DNA of 64,000 bases from the NCBI GenBank assembly GCA_963826505.1, contig CAWGXG010000005.1, forward strand, positions 372,001 to 436,000, given 5' to 3'. Of this stretch, positions 51,103 to 59,216 are shown piece by piece. The position numbers and the translations under genes are program-made. Numbering within the stretch: the stretch's first letter is position 1; each line of letters begins with the position of its first letter. Source of the DNA: CAWGXG01 sp963826505 (GTDB lineage: Bacteria > Chloroflexota > Anaerolineae > Aggregatilineales > Aggregatilineaceae). The notes under the pieces were generated by a model. That model saw nothing but the letters and a program-made list of their open reading frames with translations. It was not told the DNA's origin and made no database searches.

Positions 51103-52947
51103 TCATGCCGGGTGTTGAGAGTCGTTGGCACCGGGGGGTGTAGGTTCAATTTCCGCACAAAGATAGGCAGGTAACTCCGGGGGATGCTCCCAGGCCGTCT
51201 CCCAATTATCGTTGCGCGGATAGGCCAGAACAGCGCAAGCCAACCAGTGCTCGCCGGGCGCATGTTGAGCGACAAGTGTGGGTAGCACGGTCCGAGGCAC
51301 CAACAGATTGGTATTCGGATCAACGCGCACGACGCGTCCTGCACGACGGCCCAGCAGGTCGCGCAGACCGCTGCTGCCAGCGGGATATCTCGCCAACGCA
51401 AAGCCTTCACCCGACTCTTCGACACCCGCGCGGTCAATGGGATTGTCTCCGCTGCGATCCAGCGCGAAGCCACTTTCTGCGCTCCACAGCGGACGATCCG
51501 TGTTCAGCCGGTGAACCCTGATGTGCCAGGGTGGATCAGGAATTAGCCAGGTCTCAACCTCCACGCCAGGGAGCGGAGACCAGCGCGATCGCAGCGCCCC
51601 ACGCACGTACTCTGTCTCGGTTGTCCTCTCACGCACGCGGTAAAATTCGCCGTCGTCACTCAGCGCCAGCATGCTGTCCGCCGCCAGTTGAGTCAGACCG
51701 CGTCTGCCGAGCGGAACGCTGAAACCGAACGCCGTAGAATAAGCGAATTTGGCGTATTTTTCCCCGGCGTGGCGAATCCAGGGCTCATGCTGACCACTTG
51801 TCAGGGCAAACACATGGCGGCTCGCGCGATCCCGGCAGACGATCATATGGGGGTGAGGTTCGTGCACGACGGGCGGCAGATCCGGCAGGGGCAGTTCTTC
51901 CACCTGCCAGAATGGGTGCGATTCAGGTAAAGCCAGCGGCAAAAAGAATTTCATCGCCCAATACGGCGATCCCGGCGAATTATACTGTTCCCCGACGTTT
52001 AGGTTGGGATAGGCATATCCGATCGATAACGTGCCGTCGGGCGCAAAGATAGGTTGGCCACTCCACCAGCGCAGATGTCGCAGGGCCATTCCCTTGACGA
52101 CTCCCCAGGGCAAGGCCTCAACATCCGCGAAGCCCAATGCACCCCAGAACGCGCCTTGCGCGAAGCGGTAGGTCAGGCTGCGCCCAAACGGGAGCGCGGA
52201 ACCGTCAGCGGCAAACCAATGGACAAAGTCTTGAGCAAAGGCGCTGGCGCGTTCGCGAAAACGTTCAGCGCGGTTGGGGTCCCGTGCTCCAACCAATTGG
52301 GCATAGACCAGCCCGTAATAATGCATGGCAAAAGGCACATAATAATCACATTGAGCCGTCGGGCCGTCTGAGTACCACCCATTCCCCAAGTAGAATTGAT
52401 CCAGCCGATCGAGCGCAGCGACCATAGCGGTCTCGTCGTGCTCGGCGCCCACGTGGGCCAGTCCCATGTTGACCATGACGCGGAAGAACAGCCAGTTGCT
52501 GTCGACGATCCCTACTGAGTTGATCGTGCCAAGCCAGCGCGCCAGGTTACGGCGCGCCTCCGGTGGGAGCGGATCCCAGAGATGTTCAGGCACCAACGCG
52601 AGTGCCAGACCAATGGATGCCATCTCCACTAGGCGTTGATCCTTGTCACCAGGCATGCCCCAGAATTCTGGATGTGCTGGATCCGTGCCGTTTGACAATC
52701 CACGCCGGTACAGTTCCCAATCCGGGAACAATCCACCGCCTGCCACCAGCGGCACGACTCCCCACAGCGGGCGGGCGAACCCTTCTAGCTCAGCGGCGTG
52801 ATCATCGTAATGCGCACCGGTGAATCCTAAGCGGACACGCGCGGCGCCCGGGCTGAAATGTGGCTTGAGCGGCTCAAACAAAGCCTGGACCGCTCGCTGC
52901 AAATCGGCGCGTGAGCGTAGGTCGTTGCCAGAAAGGGAATTGGACAC
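51103..52947 (-). CDS. DUF2264 domain protein (polysaccharide-related)
   Basis: A 614-residue protein with the DUF2264 pattern: LQRAVQALFEPLKPHFSPGAARV, GAHYDDHAAELEGFARPLWGVVPL, WDPLPPEARRNLARWL, and DGPTAQCDYYVPFAMHYYGL. The second half is beta-rich. The family has an alpha/alpha toroid related to polysaccharide lyases and hydrolases, with proven uronate activities reported in some members. I chose the GTG at 52947, with AGGG about ten bases upstream; a longer reading to 53052 would overlap the permease gene by 68 bases. It is cotranscribed with the ABC transporter upstream and lies in the GH88 and heparinase locus, consistent with a glycan-degrading role. Confidence 0.85.
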   Translation of the reverse strand: MSNSLSGNDLRSRADLQRAVQALFEPLKPHFSPGAARVRLGFTGAHYDDHAAELEGFARPLWGVVPLVAGGGLFPDWELYRRGLSNGTDPAHPEFWGMPGDKDQRLVEMASIGLALALVPEHLWDPLPPEARRNLARWLGTINSVGIVDSNWLFFRVMVNMGLAHVGAEHDETAMVAALDRLDQFYLGNGWYSDGPTAQCDYYVPFAMHYYGLVYAQLVGARDPNRAERFRERASAFAQDFVHWFAADGSALPFGRSLTYRFAQGAFWGALGFADVEALPWGVVKGMALRHLRWWSGQPIFAPDGTLSIGYAYPNLNVGEQYNSPGSPYWAMKFFLPLALPESHPFWQVEELPLPDLPPVVHEPHPHMIVCRDRASRHVFALTSGQHEPWIRHAGEKYAKFAYSTAFGFSVPLGRRGLTQLAADSMLALSDDGEFYRVRERTTETEYVRGALRSRWSPLPGVEVETWLIPDPPWHIRVHRLNTDRPLWSAESGFALDRSGDNPIDRAGVEESGEGFALARYPAGSSGLRDLLGRRAGRVVRVDPNTNLLVPRTVLPTLVAQHAPGEHWLACAVLAYPRNDNWETAWEHPPELPAYLCAEIEPTPPGANDSQHPA

Positions 52948-52984
52948 TTTTGCTTGCCCTATCTTATTGGGGTGCCTGTGAGCA

Positions 52985-53872
52985 TCAGCCTTTGATCCCG
53001 GTGGTTCCGATGCCTTCGACAAAGAAGCGTTGGAAAGCCAGGAAGAGCACAATCACAGGAATCAGAGATACGAGCGACGCGGCCATGATCAGGGCGTAAT
53101 CGGCGGAGTATTGCTGGATGAACATGCGCAATCCCAATTGAATGGTCTTGAGCGATTCCGAATGCAAATAGATAAGCGGCCCCATGAAATCGTTCCACAC
53201 GAAGACGGCGGAGAATATGGTCAGTGTCGCGAGGGCAGGTTTTGACAGCGGCAGCATGATCCGGAAATAGATTCCGTATTCACTCAGGCCGTCGATGCGC
53301 GCCGCATCCAGAATCTCATTGGGAATGCTGATGAAGAACTGACGCAGCAAGAAAACGCCAAAGGCGGTGAAGGCTTGCAACAGGATCAAAGACATATGCT
53401 TATCAACGAGGTTGAGTTCTCGCATCAAAATGAACTGCGGGATCATGTAGACTTGCCACGGGATGGCGATACTCCCCAGGTAGGCCAGGAACAGAATGTC
53501 TCTGCCCTTGAACTCAAGTTTGGCAAAGGCATACGCGGCGAAACTGCTGGTCGCCACCTGGAGGAAGGTGATAATAACGGTGAGCTTGAACGTGTTCTTA
53601 AAAAATGTCAGGAAAGGAATCCGCGTCCAGATGGTCTGGTAATTGCTCCAGCGGGGGTCCATAGGGATCCACTGAATGGGGAAACGGAAAACCTCCCGAT
53701 CCAGCTTGAGTGAAGCGGACAGCATCCAGACAAACGGCAGCAGCATGAGGATCGCCAGCGCGATCAACAGGCTGTAGGTGAGAACCCCGCGAATCGTGCG
53801 GCGAAGCGCTTTGGATCGCGCGGAGGGAGGTGGGCTGATGTTGGCGTTGGAACGCATTCGTAGACTATTCAT
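52985..53872 (-). CDS. Sugar ABC transporter permease, MalG type
   Basis: A 295-residue inner-membrane permease with six helices. The EAA loop appears as DAARIDGLSEYGIYFRIMLPLSKPALATL near residue 200, the site that docks with the ATPase subunit. The start resembles MalG/UgpE (TYSLLIALAILMLLPFVWMLSASLK). It pairs with the MalF-type permease 20 bp upstream and the binding protein beyond. No ATPase gene is in the window, so a shared MsmK-type ATPase encoded elsewhere is expected. Confidence 0.93.
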   Translation of the reverse strand: MNSLRMRSNANISPPPSARSKALRRTIRGVLTYSLLIALAILMLLPFVWMLSASLKLDREVFRFPIQWIPMDPRWSNYQTIWTRIPFLTFFKNTFKLTVIITFLQVATSSFAAYAFAKLEFKGRDILFLAYLGSIAIPWQVYMIPQFILMRELNLVDKHMSLILLQAFTAFGVFLLRQFFISIPNEILDAARIDGLSEYGIYFRIMLPLSKPALATLTIFSAVFVWNDFMGPLIYLHSESLKTIQLGLRMFIQQYSADYALIMAASLVSLIPVIVLFLAFQRFFVEGIGTTGIKG

Positions 53873-53891
53873 CTCCGACGACTCCCCTGGG

Positions 53892-54824
53892 CTATATCTG
53901 TGAATACTCTACCCAACGTCTTTCCATGTAGAACTGGGCAATGGTAATGACCATCACGATGACAAACAACACCATGGCGATGGCGCTGGAATAGCCGAAT
54001 CTGAACTGCCTGAACGCGGTATTGTACGTGTGTATGACCAACACGTTGGTAGCTCGTCCTGGCCCCCCGTTTGTCATCACCAGGATTAAATCGAAGACTT
54101 TGAAGGACGAAATGGTGAGCATGATGCTGATGAAAAATGTGGCAGGGGTCAACATCGGTATGGTGATATGACGGAATTTCTGCCAGGCGTTCGCCCCATC
54201 CATTTCAGCCGACTCGTAAAGGATGGCCGGAATCCCCTGGAGAGCGGCCAGGTAGATCACCATGTAATAGCCCATTCCTCGCCAGATGCTGGCCATGACG
54301 ACCGTCGGCATCGCCCAATCCACTGAGGCGGACCACCGGGGGGGATTCTGCACCCCTACAGTCCTTAGCAATTCATTGACCGGACCGGCTGATGGAAAGA
54401 ACAGCATATTCCAAACAACGGCGACCGCGACGAGCGAGGCCACATAGGGGAAAAAGTAGATGGTGCGGAAAATGCTCTTGCCGCGTATCGGCTGATTGAG
54501 CAGCACGGCCAGGCCGAGAGATGCAGCCATCGTCAATGGCACGGTCCCGCCGACATACCAAAACGTATTTTTCAGGGCAATGTTGAAGGTGTCGTCCTGG
54601 CGAAGCTCTTTGAAGTTCTCCAGACCGACCCAACTAATCTGGTTGGCCCCGTCCCAACTCATGAAGGCGAGTCCGAGCGAGAACACGATGGGCACCAGCG
54701 TAAAAATCGCGAAGCCGAGTAGATTGGGGAGGATGAAGGAATAGGCAACCAGGTTCTTGCTGAGCTGCCTTCTCCTTTTGCTAGGACTGCTGACTTTAGC
54801 GCTCAGCTTGGCGGTTTCGATCAT
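53892..54824 (-). CDS. Sugar ABC transporter permease, MalF type
   Basis: A 310-residue inner-membrane permease. The EAA loop reads YESAEMDGANAWQKFRHITIPMLTPATFF near residue 210, typical of MalF/UgpA proteins. Helices begin with VAYSFILPNLLGFAIFTLVPIVFSLGLAFMSW. The start at 54824 is chosen because AGGAGG lies nine bases upstream; an ATG at 54848 is less likely. It forms the transmembrane pair with the MalG-type permease downstream. Confidence 0.93.
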   Translation of the reverse strand: MIETAKLSAKVSSPSKRRRQLSKNLVAYSFILPNLLGFAIFTLVPIVFSLGLAFMSWDGANQISWVGLENFKELRQDDTFNIALKNTFWYVGGTVPLTMAASLGLAVLLNQPIRGKSIFRTIYFFPYVASLVAVAVVWNMLFFPSAGPVNELLRTVGVQNPPRWSASVDWAMPTVVMASIWRGMGYYMVIYLAALQGIPAILYESAEMDGANAWQKFRHITIPMLTPATFFISIMLTISSFKVFDLILVMTNGGPGRATNVLVIHTYNTAFRQFRFGYSSAIAMVLFVIVMVITIAQFYMERRWVEYSQI

Positions 54825-55001
54825 AACTAAGGTCCTCCTAATGCCCAACTATTTCAAACAGCGCTCCTTGCGCCCTGGATGTCGGGTGAACACCACTGCC
54901 CCTGTTATGTTGTTGCGGGGCAATCGCACGGAGAAATCGGTAGGGAAGCCCCCAGAACGGAGGGCTTCCCAAGTGGCATATTATTGAAGGAGATGGCGCT
55001 G

Positions 55002-56285
55002 CTACTCGAGCACTTTATTTACGCGGCTCGTCATCTCGTCGAGTCCGCCCTGTACAGAAACCGATCCAGTCATGATCAGGTCGTGCTCTTCGTTCAAGAT
55101 CTGTTCGATTTCGCCAACATTCGGATGCATGGGAAGCTCAAGACGGACCGTGGTCGTCTTCAGGGCTTCAGATGCTTCCGCAGGCATACCGTCGAGAGCG
55201 CCGAAGACCTCCAGCACCTCTGGTGTGCGCAGCGCGGGCAAGTTACCGGTGCTCGCCAGGACCTTGGCACCCTCTACGCCCGAGTAAAACTTGATGAAGT
55301 CCCACGCGGCGTCTTTATTTTCCGACTTCGCATTGATCGCCAGCGACGTTAACGTACCGGCAGTTGTGCCTGCGGGCACACCGTCTGGGTGAGGATAAGT
55401 CGCCACACCCCAGTTGAAATCAAATGTGCCATTGTTCTGGGCTGCAATCAACGTCCCGATGAACCAGGACCCCATCGGCAGCAACGCGACTTGCCCGTTT
55501 TCGAATGGGCCAGAATAGTGGATGTTGCCCGCGCGCAACTCGCCATAGTCCATGATGATGCCGTCTTTCTGCATCTTGGTAACCATATTATACATGGGGG
55601 CCATGAAGCTATAGTCGTGGGCGATGACGGTATTCAAGCCATCTTGCACGGTACCCAACTCAACCGTCGAGCGCCACACATGGAAATGCGCGCCGTAGAT
55701 TTTGTCGGCGCCGCTGCCGCTCGTCAACTGGCGAGCCAGGGAATCAAACTCGCCCCAGGTCATATCGTTGGTGGGGTAAGCGATGCCCGCCGCGTCGAAG
55801 ATGTCCTTGTTGTAGTACAGGATCCAAATGTCGCTCCGGAACGGAAGCGCATAGAGCGATCCTTCGTAAGTCAGTTCTTCAGCTGCGCCGCTGTAGGCAC
55901 TCAGGTCGAGACCGCTGGCATCGACATAATCGTTCAACGGGATAATCTGGTTCCGGGTCAGCATCGCGGCATAACCGGGGATATCCTTTACCGTGATGAT
56001 GTCCGTCTTGTCACCACCGGACAGCCGGATATTCATGACGTCCTGATATTCAGCGGAAGATGTATCCACCAGCTCCACTTTGACATTCGGATTGGCCGCC
56101 TCATAGGCGTCAATCACAGCCTGCCAATAGGGTGTGGTGGCGACATCCCATGCTGACATCGTCAGGGTAACGGTATCGCTCTGGGCGGCTGCGCCGCCGG
56201 AGATCAGGCCGCCGTTCACTGCGAAGAGCGCGGCGAGCAGGATCGCAACGAAATTCAAAAGGCGTCGATTTGACCGCTTACTCAT
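55002..56285 (-). CDS. Sugar ABC transporter substrate-binding protein
   Basis: A 427-residue solute-binding protein of the sugar (UgpB/MalE) group. A signal peptide (MSKRSNRRLLNFVAILLAALFAVNGGLISGGAAAQ) precedes TVTLTMSAWDVATTPYWQAVIDAYEAANPNVKVEL, the classical start of the mature protein. There is no lipobox Cys, so it is either free or anchored by the uncleaved signal. AAGGAG lies seven bases before the ATG. It feeds the two permeases downstream, probably with an oligosaccharide released by the polysaccharide lyase or the GH88 enzyme of this locus. Confidence 0.92.
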   Translation of the reverse strand: MSKRSNRRLLNFVAILLAALFAVNGGLISGGAAAQSDTVTLTMSAWDVATTPYWQAVIDAYEAANPNVKVELVDTSSAEYQDVMNIRLSGGDKTDIITVKDIPGYAAMLTRNQIIPLNDYVDASGLDLSAYSGAAEELTYEGSLYALPFRSDIWILYYNKDIFDAAGIAYPTNDMTWGEFDSLARQLTSGSGADKIYGAHFHVWRSTVELGTVQDGLNTVIAHDYSFMAPMYNMVTKMQKDGIIMDYGELRAGNIHYSGPFENGQVALLPMGSWFIGTLIAAQNNGTFDFNWGVATYPHPDGVPAGTTAGTLTSLAINAKSENKDAAWDFIKFYSGVEGAKVLASTGNLPALRTPEVLEVFGALDGMPAEASEALKTTTVRLELPMHPNVGEIEQILNEEHDLIMTGSVSVQGGLDEMTSRVNKVLE

Positions 56286-56534
56286 TTTGCCACTCCTTAT
56301 ATTTGAATAAATGATGGACTATCGAGTTATGGCTGTGCACCTGCGCTTGAGGCCTTAGCGAATAACGGCGCTCCTTTCTCTCTGACTCGCTCAAAGTTCC
56401 CGTATCGTTCCCGATTACCCTTCTCAATGTCGCGCATCGCATAACATCGAACCTGTGGGTTATCTCAAGCCGGACGATGTCCGCCCGTGCTTGCTGATGA
56501 TAGTGTATGATCACGCCGTACTATGCTTTGGCGC

Positions 56535-57692
56535 TTACCAGTACAACTCCCAGTTCGGGTTGACCACCCGGGTCAGTGCCTCCAAATAGAAATAATCGCC
56601 CCACAAGCTGCCCTCATCCACGCCGGTGGCTTTGGGCTTGTCATACACACTGTGCAAAAGCAGGGCGTTGGATCCCGGCTGGTGGTAAGCCGCGTAATGT
56701 GCCACAAGTGATGCCAGGATAGCCTCTGCCGCCGCCTGATAGCGCTGGCGCTGATCCGCATCAGGCAGCCAGCGGGCCAGCTCTACCAGACCGCACACGG
56801 CAATCGCCGCCGCCGAACTGTCGCGCTCTTCGCCGCTGCCATCGCCAAACACGAGGTCCCAGTACGGCACATGATCGTCGGGCAAATGATTCAGGAAATA
56901 ATCGGCGCAGTGTTGGGCTGTGCTGAGGAATGTTTCGTCGGAGGTATAACGGTAGGTCAGCGCGAACCCGTAGATCGCCCAGGCTTGCCCGCGCGCCCAA
57001 CAAGAGTCGGCGGCGTAACCTTGGGCGGTGTTGCCTCGTAGAGGTTCGCCCGTGTTGACATCCCAATAGAACGTATGGTAAGTCGCGCTGTCAGGCCGCA
57101 CGTTATGGTCGCGAACCTGGCAGGCATGCCTGTGCGCCGCTTCGGCGTAGCGCGGCCTGCCCGTGATCTCACTGGCCCAGTACAGGAGAGGCATGTTCAT
57201 CAGGCTGTCAACAATTGTATTCCCGCACTGCTGCGGGTCATCGAGTTTTCCCCAAGCCTGAAAAATACCCGCATTCGGGAGATAGCGCGTCATGAGGTGA
57301 TCGGCGGCTTGCAGAGCCACGTGCTTGGCGCGCACGTTGCCTGTGAGTCGCCACGGCGCCACACAGGTCAGCGTGTAAAGAAAACCGACGTCATGCGTAT
57401 CCAGGTCGATCTTATCGTAGAGCCGTTGGGCAAAACTGTGAACGTGCCGCTCAGCGTGGTGAAGATAGCGCGCGTCGCCGCTCAGTTCGTACGCCAACCA
57501 CAGAGCGCCGGGCCAGAAACCAGTTGTCCAGCCATAATTTGCACCTTCGACAAATCCATTTTGCGCCCGGCGCAGGGAATAGACATTCTCGACGGTGGTG
57601 TCACCGGGATAGCGATCGCCGAAGGCTTCCAGGCTTGCGTTGAGAGTCTCTAGAGCACGCTCGACGGCATGTTGGGCATTGAAGGAATTCAT
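56535..57692 (-). CDS. Glycoside hydrolase family 88 unsaturated glucuronyl hydrolase
   Basis: A 385-residue (alpha/alpha)6-barrel protein. It has the TTGFWPGALWLAYELSGDARYL start, HDVGFLYTLTCVAPWRLTG, DSLMNMPLLYWASEITG with the catalytic-type Asp, and CWARGQAWAIYGFALTYRYT. These match GH88 (also GH105-like) enzymes, which remove the 4,5-unsaturated uronic acid from lyase products. No signal peptide is seen, so it acts in the cytoplasm on imported oligosaccharides. I chose the ATG at 57692; a TTG at 57725 in the same frame is possible. The TGCAAAT repeats immediately upstream, over the predicted transcription start, should make it repressible by the divergent LacI protein. Confidence 0.9.
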   Translation of the reverse strand: MNSFNAQHAVERALETLNASLEAFGDRYPGDTTVENVYSLRRAQNGFVEGANYGWTTGFWPGALWLAYELSGDARYLHHAERHVHSFAQRLYDKIDLDTHDVGFLYTLTCVAPWRLTGNVRAKHVALQAADHLMTRYLPNAGIFQAWGKLDDPQQCGNTIVDSLMNMPLLYWASEITGRPRYAEAAHRHACQVRDHNVRPDSATYHTFYWDVNTGEPLRGNTAQGYAADSCWARGQAWAIYGFALTYRYTSDETFLSTAQHCADYFLNHLPDDHVPYWDLVFGDGSGEERDSSAAAIAVCGLVELARWLPDADQRQRYQAAAEAILASLVAHYAAYHQPGSNALLLHSVYDKPKATGVDEGSLWGDYFYLEALTRVVNPNWELYW

Positions 57693-57708
57693 AATGACTA
57701 CGCTGTTG

Positions 57709-57756
57709 TGCAAATCTCTTTGCAAATCTTAAATCCATTTGCATTATCATTTGCAT
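57709..57756. promoter_or_regulatory. Cluster of TGCAAAT/ATTTGCA motifs, probable LacI operators
   Basis: TGCAAAT occurs at 57709 and 57721, and its inverse ATTTGCA at 57737 and 57749. The second and third form an inverted repeat with a nine-base spacer. They lie downstream of the predicted -10 box of the GH88 gene. The same half-site is used in the palindrome at 58084, next to the LacI gene, which argues for one regulator acting on both. Confidence 0.6.
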
Positions 57757-57757
57757 C

Positions 57758-57786
57758 ATGGTAGCATACTATCATCGCTTAGTCAA
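57758..57786 (-). promoter_or_regulatory. Promoter of the GH88 gene
   Basis: On the minus strand: TTGACT (57786-57781), a 17-bp spacer, TACCAT (57763-57758). Predicted transcription begins near 57751, within the TGCAAAT motif cluster, consistent with repression. Confidence 0.5.
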
Positions 57787-58083
57787 CCAGTTGCTGACAG
57801 GCACGCTGGCAGCGTATGACCTGCCGCAATCACGTTGAAATGCCAGGTGACAGCGTGAGGGAACTGGTCAGGACGTCACCAAATGACGGTTGATTTGTGA
57901 CGCTTCGCGAAGTATTTTCGCCTTGAATATCGCAATTTTGCGGTGAGTAGCAGAATTCTCTGGGAATTACTCAAGAGAGACATCGCTCAGAGTCGGTCCA
58001 AGATATCCAAGGATTCGGCACCCAAACATCTTATCAGGATCGAAGAATAGACGTGTGCAATTCGCGCAAACTATTTGCATGAT

Positions 58084-58100
58084 TTGCAATGCGATTGCAA
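58084..58100. promoter_or_regulatory. TTGCAAT-GCG-ATTGCAA palindrome upstream of the LacI gene
   Basis: A perfect inverted repeat with 7-bp arms and a three-base centre, ending eight bases before the -35 box of the LacI promoter. Several more TTTGCA half-sites are within 40 bp. The half-site matches that of the GH88 promoter cluster, so it is a probable operator of the LacI protein encoded at 58178. Confidence 0.65.
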
Positions 58101-58107
58101 GATTCCC

Positions 58108-58136
58108 TTGCCTGTTTGCAGGTTTCTGGATATACT
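58108..58136 (+). promoter_or_regulatory. Promoter of the LacI gene
   Basis: TTGCCT (58108-58113), 17-bp spacer, TATACT (58131-58136), about 40 bp before the ATG. It adjoins the TTGCAAT palindrome. Confidence 0.55.
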
Positions 58137-58177
58137 AGTGATTACTGTCAATCTTACAATAGGACTTTATATTCCCT

Positions 58178-59200
58178 ATGAGCGACTCTAACTCCTCGAC
58201 GAATCGTCGCGTCTACCAGCGCGATATCGCCCGCCATGCCGGCGTATCGGTCAGCACCGTCTCGCGCGTCTTGAGAAATGTTGCAGGCATCAGCGAGCCT
58301 GTGCAGCAGCGCGTCCTTGCCGTGGCCGATCAACTTGGCTACGAGGGAGAAAAGTCGTCCGCTCAACTTCAGCACGTGAGCTTGCTCACCGGCCTCCCCC
58401 TGGCGCCAGCCCTTGATCCGTTTCACGCCGACGTGCTGCACTGCGTGGAACAGGCGTGCAGCGAAAAAGGGATTCAATTGAGTTATTCCTCCATCACGAA
58501 TAACGCGTCCGGTGACGAGAAATGGCTCAACCGCCTGCGACAGAATCCGATTGACGGCTTGCTGCTTTTATCCCTGGATGACCCGGTGGTCATTGAGCAG
58601 CTTCGTGTTCTCAACCTGCCGATCGTCATGATCAATGTCGACTTTCCCGAGCTGCCGGAAGACAGCTTCTTGCCCGACAACTATCAAGGCGCGCTCTTTG
58701 CCATGCAGCACCTGATCGAGCATGGGCACCAGCGCATCCTGCATATCACCCAGTCCAAACGGCGCACAATTCAACGACGCGCGGAGGCCTACCGGGCGGC
58801 GCTGGACGAAGCGGGCATCCCGTACGACCCGCAGCTTGTGTTTGAAGTGGAGATCAATGCCGAAGCCACCTATACGGCCATGGCGCATCGCCTTGCGCAA
58901 AAGGACATCGATTTTACGGCAGTCTTTTGCGCCAACGATCTGTCGGCGATGGGATTTATGCGTGCTGCGCAGGAGATCGGGCTGCGTATCCCGGCGGATG
59001 TGTCCGTGATCGGCTTTGACGACATAGCCCCCGCGGCTTTTCTGTCCCCTCCTCTCACCACGATACGGATCGAAACTCAAGAACTGGCGACGCTAGCCCT
59101 GCACCGTCTTATCGATCGCGCCGTTGAACCCAAGTTGACCCCTATCCGTGTCTCGCTCTCATGCCAATTGATTGAGCGTCGGTCTGTTGCACAGATCTAG
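58178..59200 (+). CDS. LacI-family regulator of the polysaccharide locus
   Basis: A 340-residue LacI protein. The helix-turn-helix is VYQRDIARHAGVSVSTVSRVLRNVAGIS near residue 12, followed by the effector domain: PIVMINVDFPE, AVFCANDLSAMGFMRAAQEIGLRIPADVSVIGFDDIAPAAFLSPPLTTIRIETQEL. The hinge region differs from consensus (LGYEGEKSSAQL). It is divergent from GH88 and 16 bp upstream of the heparinase-like gene, so it probably senses a uronic-acid saccharide and controls both directions. TGCAAAT-type operators are visible in the shared 450-bp region; the rest of 57787-58080 shows no gene. Confidence 0.92.
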   Translation: MSDSNSSTNRRVYQRDIARHAGVSVSTVSRVLRNVAGISEPVQQRVLAVADQLGYEGEKSSAQLQHVSLLTGLPLAPALDPFHADVLHCVEQACSEKGIQLSYSSITNNASGDEKWLNRLRQNPIDGLLLLSLDDPVVIEQLRVLNLPIVMINVDFPELPEDSFLPDNYQGALFAMQHLIEHGHQRILHITQSKRRTIQRRAEAYRAALDEAGIPYDPQLVFEVEINAEATYTAMAHRLAQKDIDFTAVFCANDLSAMGFMRAAQEIGLRIPADVSVIGFDDIAPAAFLSPPLTTIRIETQELATLALHRLIDRAVEPKLTPIRVSLSCQLIERRSVAQI

Positions 59201-59216
59201 GAGCATCGGCTAACGC

